A model generated the notes under the pieces. The model saw only the letters and a list, made by a program, of their open reading frames with translations, had not been told where the DNA came from and ran no database searches. 64,000 nt of DNA from CAIXQW01 sp046049675 (GTDB lineage: Bacteria > Bacteroidota > Bacteroidia > Chitinophagales > Chitinophagaceae), in contig JBJORA010000038.1 in NCBI GenBank assembly GCA_046049675.1, forward strand, positions 1 through 64,000, given 5' to 3'. Numbering within the stretch: the first letter of the stretch is position 1; each line of letters begins with the position of its first letter. A program made the position numbers and the translations under genes. Shown here piece by piece: positions 1-8,642 of this stretch.

Positions 1-2947
1 AAGTGTGTAATTTAATAAGTGTAGTTTGCTCTAACACCCCTAAATCAATATTCTGAACTAGCTCGTCAATTAGTTCTTTATTGCCTTTAATATCTAAATC
101 AATAAGCATTAAATATAATATTGAAAGCTTTAGCTGATTGCCTTCTTTATTTTTTAATAGCTCTGTAATTTTTGTTTTAAATATGCGTTCTAAATTGTTT
201 TGTGCCAAGGCGTCAAAAAGATAGGTCTCAATAATTAAAGGCATAAAATTAGAGAGAAGCTTCATAATTGCTTTTTCATGTGTATCATCTTCATTAATTG
301 ACTTTTTATTTTCTTGGTTTGTTTCATCAATGATTAGAAAACCGAGATTACATGCCGTATCCAGAATAAAATCTAGTATTTTATCTTCAAGCTCATCATC
401 TTTAATATTGCTATTTCTAAAAACCCTGCATAATATAAATAATGCTTTTTCTAAATTTTCTGAAGTTGGCTTTATCTCCTCATATATTCTTTTTGGCTTT
501 ACTTCGTTTTCAATATGGTCTTGATTTTCAAACTCAGATACTAAATCATCTTGCTGTTCTGGAGACAAAACAAAGCCACTTTCTTTTGAAATTTGTTGCA
601 TTGGTTTTGACAAATCAAAAACCTCATCAATTTTATCAAGCATAATTGCATCTTTTGATTTTCCACCATTATATTTTTCTGAAATAGAAGAGAATAGCTG
701 CTGGGTTTTATCGAATATACTTTCAACAAATTTTTTATCTTTTTTATTAAACCCTGAGTATAATTCAAATTCATTTTTAAATGATAAGTACAGACTGTTA
801 TCATTAATAGCTCCTTCTCTAAATTCATCATTCTCGCTTAGGTATATTGCTAAAAAGTACTCAAAAATGCCGTTTAGTCTAAAAGTAAATCTATCATTTT
901 GTAAACGTATTAGAATTCCTTTTTCAGTAATTAGCTTAATTAAATCTTCAACAGAAATTGCTAGCCGTCTATTTTTTTCTCGATATTCACCAGTTGCCGA
1001 TACTAATTCGGTGTAGCTTATTGTGTAATCAAACTGGTTATGGTCAGCAATTAATTTATGTGCTAAAAAACCTAAATAGCTTTTAAACTCATCAAAATCA
1101 ATTTTGATTGATTTATCCATTGCGATACCAACTTTATCTAGTAGGTTATCAATATAAAGTTGAATTAGTTCAAAGCTATTATGGAAATTAGCTTCATTAG
1201 TTTTTTCAAAAATCCATAGAAACAATGAAACCGTCCAATAATTCAATGGCATATTAAGTTGCCTGAAGATTTGCATTACCTTGTCAATAGCAACCTCCTT
1301 TCTATCGTATGGAATTGTAGACCATTTATTTGCTAGAGCCCTTACTTCTATTCTCGATATATCATGCAAATAATATGTTTTATAACTTAGTGAATCAAAC
1401 ACTAAGTCCTCGTATGTTTTTTTAACAGTTTCTCTTGTAGTAATTACAAATGAAATATTTCTACAAGTATCCAGTAATTGTTGAATTGATTTATTTACGC
1501 AGTGATTAGAAGGTTCATAATTGTCTATAAGGAGCTTAACATGGTATTTAACAAAAAGATCTTTAGTTTTACTTTGAGAGAGCATAAAGTATCTGCTCAT
1601 TTCTTTTACTATGTCAAATTGCTCATTAGATTTATTACTTGATGCATCAAAATAGAAAGGAATTACTTTTTTTGTGGAATAAGTAAATAGCAGATCTAGC
1701 TTTAACTTCGTTAATAGCGATGTTTTACCACCCTTATCTTTACTAAATAAAACATAGTTATCTGTAGATTCAATTATTGAATTAAGGTCTAAGGTTGGCA
1801 GTATTTTAGAGGTGTTTGCCAACTCACTTTTTGACTTTTCTTTAATGACTGGCGTGGTAAATAGCTCTAGAAATTGGACATTATTTTCGTTTCCTTTTCC
1901 AGAAGTAATAAAGAGCTCATTGGCGGTTTCTATTTCTCTTTCAATAATATCTCTGACTTTTGTTCTGAATTCATTTTGTTCTCTTTTTATGCCCTGTAAC
2001 GGAATTTCACCTACTGTAGGGTTGGTATTGGCAAACATTATTCCATCGCCTTTATTGTACATAAAATCCGAAGTAGTAATCTGATATTTTTCTGCATCAA
2101 AATCGTAGACAGAAAATCCAATATCTGAACCATTATTATAAAGATCTAAAGTGGCAGGAGAAGAGGTAAAGTATATACCTTCATCTGATGTAATTATAGT
2201 TCCTTTTTTCTTTTTGTGAAGATGTCCTGAAAACATTAAGTGAAATTCACGATGAATTAAATCTTCTAAGTCATAGGCATTCCATGGCTTTAGGTCAGAT
2301 ATAGGGTGATGAAGTAAAAGAATTCTAAAGTCTACATCAGTTAACTCACTGATTATTTTTTTAACTAAGACAATTGGATAAAATAGATTTCCTGAATCTT
2401 TTTCTGAATCAAATGAACGCCATGCAGTATTAATGGTTGCTATACCTATTTTCTTGCCGTCAGCCTCACGCTTATGAATTGTATATAATGGTTCAACTAT
2501 ATCATTATGAATTGAGACATGTTCTGACAAAAACTCTTTCGCATAGTTGTTATAATTTTCCATATTTTTTAGACTTTCGTCTATAGATGGCTTGTTCTTT
2601 GCTTCATTAACAAAACTATCTAAATCATCGTTTGTTTTCATTTTATCAAAATCTGATTGTAGGGCAGGCAATTCTTGTCCTCTATGTACATCGTGATTTC
2701 CTGCACAAATAAAAATGTTTGTTTTATTGATTTCTGTTACTGTACAGATGCTATCAAGTAATTGCTCACTTGCTTTCTGAAAGTCTGTGACCTTATCTCC
2801 TTTATTTACTAAATCACCAGTAAAAAAGACAAAGTCAATTTGCTTTCCTTTAATTACATCCAAAATAGCTTTTGTTACTCTATCTTGTTCTTGTAATGCG
2901 TTTACTTCATTTCTAAAATGGAAATCGCTTAAATGTAATATATTCAT
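1..2947 (-). CDS. Calcineurin-like phosphoesterase fused to STAND NTPase (partial, C-terminus off left edge)
   Basis: An uninterrupted reading frame runs from an ATG at 2947 off the left edge, giving at least 981 residues. Residues 1 to about 250 are a calcineurin-like metallophosphoesterase: D8-x-H10, GDLVNKGD from residue 44, GNHD at 83-86 and GHLH at 241-244, which are the usual dinuclear metal ligands. A P-loop follows at 402-409 (SKDKGGKT, with Ser in place of the first Gly), then a Walker B-like LLIDNYE around Asp475 and a sensor-like ITTRE. This order, followed by a long helix-rich C-terminal part, fits a STAND/NACHT-like sensor with an N-terminal effector, as in Avs and bacterial NLR-like defence proteins. 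It starts 7 bp after hsdS in the same operon. I infer that sensing by the C-terminal part would activate the phosphoesterase. The trigger and the hydrolysed substrate are unknown. Confidence 0.85.
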   Translation of the reverse strand, partial: MNILHLSDFHFRNEVNALQEQDRVTKAILDVIKGKQIDFVFFTGDLVNKGDKVTDFQKASEQLLDSICTVTEINKTNIFICAGNHDVHRGQELPALQSDFDKMKTNDDLDSFVNEAKNKPSIDESLKNMENYNNYAKEFLSEHVSIHNDIVEPLYTIHKREADGKKIGIATINTAWRSFDSEKDSGNLFYPIVLVKKIISELTDVDFRILLLHHPISDLKPWNAYDLEDLIHREFHLMFSGHLHKKKKGTIITSDEGIYFTSSPATLDLYNNGSDIGFSVYDFDAEKYQITTSDFMYNKGDGIMFANTNPTVGEIPLQGIKREQNEFRTKVRDIIEREIETANELFITSGKGNENNVQFLELFTTPVIKEKSKSELANTSKILPTLDLNSIIESTDNYVLFSKDKGGKTSLLTKLKLDLLFTYSTKKVIPFYFDASSNKSNEQFDIVKEMSRYFMLSQSKTKDLFVKYHVKLLIDNYEPSNHCVNKSIQQLLDTCRNISFVITTRETVKKTYEDLVFDSLSYKTYYLHDISRIEVRALANKWSTIPYDRKEVAIDKVMQIFRQLNMPLNYWTVSLFLWIFEKTNEANFHNSFELIQLYIDNLLDKVGIAMDKSIKIDFDEFKSYLGFLAHKLIADHNQFDYTISYTELVSATGEYREKNRRLAISVEDLIKLITEKGILIRLQNDRFTFRLNGIFEYFLAIYLSENDEFREGAINDNSLYLSFKNEFELYSGFNKKDKKFVESIFDKTQQLFSSISEKYNGGKSKDAIMLDKIDEVFDLSKPMQQISKESGFVLSPEQQDDLVSEFENQDHIENEVKPKRIYEEIKPTSENLEKALFILCRVFRNSNIKDDELEDKILDFILDTACNLGFLIIDETNQENKKSINEDDTHEKAIMKLLSNFMPLIIETYLFDALAQNNLERIFKTKITELLKNKEGNQLKLSILYLMLIDLDIKGNKELIDELVQNIDLGVLEQTTLIKLHT

Positions 2948-2954
2948 GTTTTGC

Positions 2955-4268
2955 TTATTTTAATTTTTTTAATATAGTCAACACCTTACCCGTAAGTAAC
3001 TGTTGCATTAATCCTTTTTTTTGTATTTGTAATTGTTCTAGTTTTTGTTGGTATAATTCAATCTCCTTATCTAAATTTGAAAGAAAGGCTGCAATCTTTC
3101 TCTGCTCCTCTAGTGGAGGAATAGGTATTTTTAGTTTTAGAAATTCTTTTTGACCTAAAGTTTTATTTCTGCCTGCACCACCTGGTGAAGCAAGTGCTAA
3201 TAAGTCTTTCCCCTTTTTTGATTTGAAGAAGTATAATAAATAATCTAAATCTAACATATTAGGATTAGGTTTATACATCGGGAATCTGTGCGATACAATA
3301 AACCCGATTTCGTTTTCAGTAGTTTTAGCAATTGCATGTTCCCAAGCAAATACAATATTTACAATAAAACAATCTGGTTCTACATGAAATACTGACTTGT
3401 TGCCTAAATAAAACCCACTTACAGGCTCTTTGTAAAAAATTCCTTTTGTATGAGAACGAATACCTAATTGTCTATATGCTTGCTCAGGTGCTACTTTTAC
3501 CGAATTTTTTATTTGAGTCACCACATCTGCAAGTTGTTTTGATTCCCATTTAAATTGCTTTAATTTATCATTATCAACTATACTGGCCTTCGAATTTATT
3601 AGTTTATTAAATCTTGCATTACCTGAAAGTAGTTTTATGGTTAAATTCTTTTTTGTTTCTTGGAGGTCTGTAGTAATAGCTTCATTAACTCTAATGGCTT
3701 TTTCCCAAACTAAAAGTATTTCAACAATTTTTTGTTGTTCTAGTAGGCTAGGAAACCCAATAGAAATTTTTAGCAATTCAGATTTAGGCAAATTGAATCT
3801 AGTTGACCCTTGAGCCAAATTGGATATAACATTTCTAACATTTTCACTCCTAAATAAAAAGCATGCAAACAAAGGGTTAAGAAATAAAAAATTGTTTAAT
3901 CGAAATCCGAAACAAAAACTATTTAAGTATAATTTATTTCGTTTATCAAGGAATACTGACGTCATTCCAACTTCATTAGGTGTTTCTGAGGAAGCAGTAA
4001 ATAATAAATCACCAAATACAACAACCGAATGATGCTCATCTTTTCCAATATTGACATAATCTAGTTGATTTACATCTACAATTATATTATTATAGATATT
4101 CTTGTATGGAATATAAGCCTCGCCTTTCCCAAAATCAATTTTAGTTTTTCCAGTTATGCCCGTATATGTGTTACCTAATTCAGACAGTCTTTTGACTTCC
4201 CAATGTTTGGGTAGCAAACCAACTGGGGTTTGTTTGTATTCAATTATATTTTTCTTTGTATCAGGCAT
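2955..4268 (-). CDS. hsdS: Type I restriction-modification specificity subunit HsdS (full length)
   Basis: A 437-residue HsdS, the DNA-recognition subunit that pairs with HsdM to set the methylation and cleavage target. It shows the classic two-fold layout: target-recognition domain 1 (about 10-170), a conserved coiled-coil spacer (about 175-225), target-recognition domain 2 (about 235-380) and a second spacer helix (about 385-425) ending in the typical QQLLTGK. Both domains close with the family signature LLEQQKI / LEEQRKI. It is separated from hsdM by the four-gene CBASS-like insert, which is unusual because hsdM and hsdS are normally adjacent. Its ATG overlaps the stop of the upstream gene by one base (TAATG), so translation is probably coupled. 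Confidence 0.93.
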   Translation of the reverse strand: MPDTKKNIIEYKQTPVGLLPKHWEVKRLSELGNTYTGITGKTKIDFGKGEAYIPYKNIYNNIIVDVNQLDYVNIGKDEHHSVVVFGDLLFTASSETPNEVGMTSVFLDKRNKLYLNSFCFGFRLNNFLFLNPLFACFLFRSENVRNVISNLAQGSTRFNLPKSELLKISIGFPSLLEQQKIVEILLVWEKAIRVNEAITTDLQETKKNLTIKLLSGNARFNKLINSKASIVDNDKLKQFKWESKQLADVVTQIKNSVKVAPEQAYRQLGIRSHTKGIFYKEPVSGFYLGNKSVFHVEPDCFIVNIVFAWEHAIAKTTENEIGFIVSHRFPMYKPNPNMLDLDYLLYFFKSKKGKDLLALASPGGAGRNKTLGQKEFLKLKIPIPPLEEQRKIAAFLSNLDKEIELYQQKLEQLQIQKKGLMQQLLTGKVLTILKKLK

Positions 4269-4708
4269 TAATTTATTATCTCTTTTACAATTTTTAATGC
4301 ATCATTGGAATTTAGCCTTTTAAAGTCCTGATATTTTTTTGATTCTTGTTTATCAAAAACTATAGGATTGTACACATTCAAAAACTCTATTGCTTTAGTT
4401 AACTTAACATTGCATGCCAATATTATGGTAGTGCAATTTGCATCTAGTAATTGCTTAAACAAACCTTGTACGGTTTCTTCTTCAATGCAGTCATCACACT
4501 TTTCTTCATAATCACCCATAGTTGCAATGCCTACTTTATTATCTTGGCTTGTTATAATATCTATGAAATCATTTTGTTCTGCATTGCCTAGTCGCTTTAG
4601 AATATTCTCGGTTACATTATATCCAAGTTGTTGCATTACTTCATATACAATTCGTAGTGTAGAACTCTTGCCCTTATCAGCGTTTCCCTTTAATACTATA
4701 AGTTTCAT
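4268..4708 (-). CDS. Small P-loop protein of unknown function in the defence operon
   Basis: A 146-residue protein with an N-terminal Walker A, GNADKGKSS at about residues 8-16, preceded by the usual hydrophobic strand (KLIVLK). No clear Walker B is visible; a candidate strand is TTIILAC near residue 93. A CDDC motif sits at about 71-74. The size is too small for an AAA+ or STAND protein and closer to a kinase or G-protein-like P-loop fold. It starts 4 bp after the glycosylase-like gene and overlaps hsdS by one base, so it is co-transcribed with both the CBASS genes and the restriction genes. I do not recognise the family. It could be an effector, a nucleotide-binding regulator or a host-specific accessory. 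Confidence 0.8.
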   Translation of the reverse strand: MKLIVLKGNADKGKSSTLRIVYEVMQQLGYNVTENILKRLGNAEQNDFIDIITSQDNKVGIATMGDYEEKCDDCIEEETVQGLFKQLLDANCTTIILACNVKLTKAIEFLNVYNPIVFDKQESKKYQDFKRLNSNDALKIVKEIIN

Positions 4709-4712
4709 ATTT

Positions 4713-5444
4713 TTATTTAATTATATTAATAAATTGTTCTGCTAACTTTTCTACTTGTTTAATAGTTTTTTCTTCTTTAGGACTATTGAGTAAATTCCAA
4801 TACTTGTTTTCATTCCATTTTAATGTTCTTTTACCATTTTCGCTATTTTGAGTAATAAACCCCCAAAACCATAAGTCATCCCAAATTTCCATATTACTAT
4901 TAGGCATGGTTTCATTAATATATTTATTAATGCCTGTAAATGTAATTGCGCATGGCCTGCCTAACTCAGTAAATATAAAATTTATAACTGCATCAACTGG
5001 TAAATACAGTTCGTCTGCTTTTGTAATACTACTTGGCGCATCTTTCCAAAATTGTAAATGTTTAGCATATCCATTATGGCATTGGTATATTGCTTTTACA
5101 AGTAAGGCTGCTGTCTTGTTGCCCCAACTTGGTTGCCCCTTCAATAGTTGGTGTACGGCTTTATAGGTATGAGGCGTTTGAGAAGTTGCCCCAATTACTT
5201 TCAAAAAATTTGCAAATGAATTTAGAGAATTTTTATTAGCAGATATTTTTAGAAAAAATTCTGCTGATTTGTTCATTTTTAATTGCGATTGAGAGTTTAA
5301 TATTTGATGTAATAAGCTATACACTTTTTGATGTGTGGTCGCAAATGGCATCAAAGCAGTTTGATACGCTCCAGTTTGAATAGGCTTATTGTAGCTTCTG
5401 TTTTCTGCAAGAAATTTGTATATCTCTGGTAGTTTGTTTTTCAT
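4713..5444 (-). CDS. Helix-hairpin-helix, OGG-like glycosylase-fold protein
   Basis: A 243-residue helical protein. Residues 103-120 (SWGNKTAALLVKAIY region) resemble the helix-hairpin-helix of the HhH-GPD DNA glycosylases, with K110 where OGG1-type enzymes carry the catalytic lysine. LPVDAV follows, with D151 in the position of the catalytic Asp. The Lys-Asp spacing is larger than usual for the family, so catalytic activity is uncertain. Established work on CBASS (type IV) describes OGG-like accessory proteins next to CD-NTases, which fits its place one base after the E2-like gene. It could be a base-modifying accessory, or the actual effector. The assignment rests on motif reading only. Confidence 0.65.
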   Translation of the reverse strand: MKNKLPEIYKFLAENRSYNKPIQTGAYQTALMPFATTHQKVYSLLHQILNSQSQLKMNKSAEFFLKISANKNSLNSFANFLKVIGATSQTPHTYKAVHQLLKGQPSWGNKTAALLVKAIYQCHNGYAKHLQFWKDAPSSITKADELYLPVDAVINFIFTELGRPCAITFTGINKYINETMPNSNMEIWDDLWFWGFITQNSENGKRTLKWNENKYWNLLNSPKEEKTIKQVEKLAEQFINIIK

Positions 5445-5445
5445 G

Positions 5446-5889
5446 TTAGCTAGCTAATTTTAATTTGTCTGTCAAAGGATGTATTCCGCCACCAGTCCAA
5501 TTGCCCGTAGCTAGCCATATTTCATAGTGATATAACCAATCGTAAGTCCAAGGTATAATTGTTTGAGTCAAGAGTTTTTGAGCAGTCCATTCTCCTGAAT
5601 TTGGCACATACAAACATAAGCGTTGCTTTTGTTGGTCATAGCAGTGTTCAAGTTGAGTTTTACCATTTGCTAAAAGTAGCGGTTTAGGGCTCAAGACAAA
5701 GACATTTGGTTTAGAATGGGTACTATATTCTAATTTGATTTTATAATTATCGCCTATGGGGGAAGGGCATATGGTATTACTCCAAACTAATTGTTTATCA
5801 TGTTTGACTAATAGGTGAGAGTCAGGAAACATTTTTTTAATGTAACCAGCTTGTACTGCTGTTGGTATATTTTTAGTCTTCTGGGCCAT
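5446..5889 (-). CDS. E2-like (UBC-fold) CBASS accessory protein
   Basis: A 147-residue protein with the pattern I recognise from stand-alone E2-like proteins of short type II CBASS: LCLYVP (Cys92), EW at 100-101, IPW at 112-114, WLYHYEIW, and a terminal TGNWTGGGIHP. Cys92 or Cys83 is the candidate catalytic cysteine. In that family the E2-like protein acts on or conjugates the CD-NTase to control its output; no E1 or JAB protease is present here, consistent with the short form. The gene overlaps the 3' end of the CD-NTase by 17 bp, which is strong evidence for functional coupling. Family assignment is by motif reading and context. Confidence 0.8.
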   Translation of the reverse strand: MAQKTKNIPTAVQAGYIKKMFPDSHLLVKHDKQLVWSNTICPSPIGDNYKIKLEYSTHSKPNVFVLSPKPLLLANGKTQLEHCYDQQKQRLCLYVPNSGEWTAQKLLTQTIIPWTYDWLYHYEIWLATGNWTGGGIHPLTDKLKLAS

Positions 5890-7108
5890 AAAATGTATGT
5901 GGTTTAATAATATTACTTGCGCTAGCTACTATTCCTAATTTGGTATCAAAACGACTATTGCCTTGTTCAGTTAACATTCTAGTTTTATTACCAATGTTTG
6001 TCAATGTATTTTTTACTTCAACCTCTCCGAAGCTTTTACTCAAACTTTCTTGTATTCTATGCATACCAGTTTGATTTAATACATTAGAAATATCTAATTT
6101 AATCTGATCAAGCCATTTATAAAATTTCTTTTGTTTGTTTTGGTTTTCTCTCCATTTATCTGCAAAATTTTCTTCTTCATTTACGGGATTGCCAATAAAT
6201 TTATACAACTCTCCAGTTTCTTTATCTTGCCTTTCTTCTATAAATAAATGCATATTAGCCACTATCCCTTCTAATGCTTCTAAAACATTTTCAGCCTGAT
6301 TGTAAGCTCTTGCTGCTAAGGTTGTAATGATAATTGAAATAGGTTTTTCATCATCACCATTGAACATTATATCACGGTGTCGCTTTAGAATTTGAATTGC
6401 TCTTTGCAATGGAAATTTATTTGGTTGGAATTTAGGCGCATCACTTACTGCTTCATTTAATGAAAAGCCTTTCATTATACTAACAACTTTAGCTTTTTGA
6501 ATGAACCAATCTGCGTATCCAAATGGATTACTCCTTAACCATTCATCTGCATTTGTTTCATAAGAATAATTATCTTCTTCTTTGTCTGTGATTCTTATAG
6601 CTAGCTGTTTGTATTCAGTGTTAAAACCATTATCAAATGCCTTTTCCAAAAGAATTTTATAGTCTTCAGCAACTATTGAAGGTAAAATATCCATGTGATA
6701 CTTATCCTTATTTAGAGAGTTTTCTCTATATTTCAGGGTCCAACATCTTCTTCCTTCTTCATCTAACAAGTTTTTGTAATTTTTATTTTCCTTTATTCTA
6801 TCTCCTACTATTTTCTTTAAGTCCTTTTGAGTCCAAGCATCCTTTTTGCCTGTTAACTCGCATACCAAATCAATATCTATATCGTCGTTTTGGTTAATTG
6901 GCTTTATAACTGTTCCCAATAAAAAGGAACCTTGAGGTTTAATGCGTGGCTTATAAGGCGCTAGTAAACTGCCTTCGTCAGAAAGCCAATTCCCAACAGC
7001 TTGATAGCTAGCCACTGCTGCATCATGTTGAGTTTCAGAAATATCAAGGTTAGTGCCTAATTCTTCTAAAATTTCACTAAATAGTTTTTGTTTTTCATTT
7101 GTAATCAT
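5873..7108 (-). CDS. CBASS CD-NTase (cyclic oligonucleotide synthase, SMODS family)
   Basis: A 411-residue nucleotidyltransferase. The active site is intact: GS at 60-61 in KPQGSFLLGT, the metal-binding pair in DDIDIDLV (D78, D80) and a third acidic residue D140 in YHMDILPSI. This is the SMODS/CD-NTase layout that makes cyclic di- or trinucleotides on phage infection. The C-terminal half is helical with DUF-like features and no transmembrane segment. It begins one base after hsdM and overlaps the E2-like gene, so it is expressed with the restriction-modification subunits. The nucleotide product cannot be read from the sequence, and no obvious receptor (phospholipase, TM pore, nuclease with SAVED) lies in the window. 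Confidence 0.9.
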   Translation of the reverse strand: MITNEKQKLFSEILEELGTNLDISETQHDAAVASYQAVGNWLSDEGSLLAPYKPRIKPQGSFLLGTVIKPINQNDDIDIDLVCELTGKKDAWTQKDLKKIVGDRIKENKNYKNLLDEEGRRCWTLKYRENSLNKDKYHMDILPSIVAEDYKILLEKAFDNGFNTEYKQLAIRITDKEEDNYSYETNADEWLRSNPFGYADWFIQKAKVVSIMKGFSLNEAVSDAPKFQPNKFPLQRAIQILKRHRDIMFNGDDEKPISIIITTLAARAYNQAENVLEALEGIVANMHLFIEERQDKETGELYKFIGNPVNEEENFADKWRENQNKQKKFYKWLDQIKLDISNVLNQTGMHRIQESLSKSFGEVEVKNTLTNIGNKTRMLTEQGNSRFDTKLGIVASASNIIKPHTFYGPED

Positions 7109-7109
7109 T

Positions 7110-8642
7110 CTATATCAATTTTAATTCTTTTAAATATTTTTCCATTTGTTGCTCTACCTCACTCAACTCCTTTTTTAGTTTCTCAATATTCTTTTGAGTA
7201 GCTTTAATATCCACCTCTTCTTCTTCCTCAAAAGTATCAACATAGCGAGGTATGTTTAGGTTGTAATCGTTTTCTTGAATATCTGCGATGGTAGCACGGT
7301 ATGCGTATTTATCCTCAAGCACTTCGCCTTTATCTGTTTTTAATGGCTTGCCTTTTATAAATGCTTGGTAAGTATCTACAATGTGTTTCATATCTTCTTC
7401 GCGCAACTTGTTTTGGTTTTTACCATTTTCAAATTCTTTGCTAGCGTCTATAAAAAGTATGTCTTTATTTTTACCTTTACCCTTATTAAAAATTAAAATG
7501 GCTGCTGGTATGCCTGTGCCAAAAAATAAATTAGCAGGTAACCCAATTACCGCTTCTAGCAAGTTTTCATCAATCAGTTGTTTGCGAATTTGCCCTTCAC
7601 TACTACCTCTAAATAAAACACCATGAGGTACTATTACACCAACTTTGCCAGTACCTTCATAAGTGGTTTCTATCATGTGGGTTATAAAGGCATAATCGCC
7701 TTTACTCTTTGGTGGCACTCCTCTACGAAAGCGATTATATTGGTCGGCAATTGCAGTTTCTGCGCCCCATTTATCTAAACTAAATGGTGGATTAGCAACC
7801 ACAATATGAAACTTCATTAAATTGTCATTCTCCAAAAGTTGCGGATTATTAATCGTATCGCCCCATTCTATAGTAGCGCTATCTTGCTCATGTAGAAACA
7901 TATTCATGCGACACAAAGCCCAAGTGCTGCCATTGTTTTCTTGACCATATAATGAGTAGTTTTTACCTTCTATTTGTTGCGCTACTTTGATGAGTAGTGA
8001 ACCAGATCCGCAAGCAGGGTCACATATTCTATTTCCAGCTTGTGGGTTTACCAGTTTGGCTAATAATGTGCTAACCTCGTTAGGTGTATAAAACTCTCCA
8101 GCTTTTTTTCCTGCTTCTCCAGCAAATAAAGAAATAAGGTATTCGTAACTATCACCAATTACATCATTATCTGCTAAATGTGATGGTTGTAGGTCTAATG
8201 CAGAAAAATCTACTAGCAAATTTTTAAGTATGCTATTGCGTTGCTTGGTTGGCCCAAAAGCTGTTTCGCTATTAAACGAAATACTACGAAACACTAATGC
8301 TAGTTTTGTTCTATTGGCATCTTCTAAAGCTGTTAATCCTATATCAATTATTTCGCCAATATTAGCTTCGTTGCGTTGTTCAAAAATGTAATCAAAATGG
8401 CTTTCTTTAGGCAATACAAATCGTTCTCGTTGCAATTGTCTATTTACCATTTCTTCGTTGTTAGGGTATTTTTTTCGGTATTGCTCTACCTTATCTTTCC
8501 AAACATCGCTTAGATATTTTACAAACAAAAGTGTAAGTATATAATCTTTATATTGCCCGCTACCCATTACTGGTCTCAGGCTATCGCAAGCTTTCCAAAC
8601 GATGTTGTTTATTTCTTTTTGAGTGATTTTATTTGTTGCCAT
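7110..8642 (-). CDS. hsdM: Type I restriction-modification DNA methyltransferase subunit HsdM
   Basis: A 510-residue N6-adenine methyltransferase. An N-terminal helical HsdM_N domain (about 1-145) is followed by the methylase domain with the AdoMet-binding DPACGSG at 208-214 and the catalytic NPPF at 284-287. A charged coiled-coil tail (about 475-510) would contact HsdS. The length is normal for the family. It overlaps the preceding half-HsdS by one base and is followed after one base by the CD-NTase. With either HsdS it should form an active methylase; the HsdR motor/nuclease is not in this window and probably lies to the left. Confidence 0.96.
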   Translation of the reverse strand: MATNKITQKEINNIVWKACDSLRPVMGSGQYKDYILTLLFVKYLSDVWKDKVEQYRKKYPNNEEMVNRQLQRERFVLPKESHFDYIFEQRNEANIGEIIDIGLTALEDANRTKLALVFRSISFNSETAFGPTKQRNSILKNLLVDFSALDLQPSHLADNDVIGDSYEYLISLFAGEAGKKAGEFYTPNEVSTLLAKLVNPQAGNRICDPACGSGSLLIKVAQQIEGKNYSLYGQENNGSTWALCRMNMFLHEQDSATIEWGDTINNPQLLENDNLMKFHIVVANPPFSLDKWGAETAIADQYNRFRRGVPPKSKGDYAFITHMIETTYEGTGKVGVIVPHGVLFRGSSEGQIRKQLIDENLLEAVIGLPANLFFGTGIPAAILIFNKGKGKNKDILFIDASKEFENGKNQNKLREEDMKHIVDTYQAFIKGKPLKTDKGEVLEDKYAYRATIADIQENDYNLNIPRYVDTFEEEEEVDIKATQKNIEKLKKELSEVEQQMEKYLKELKLI

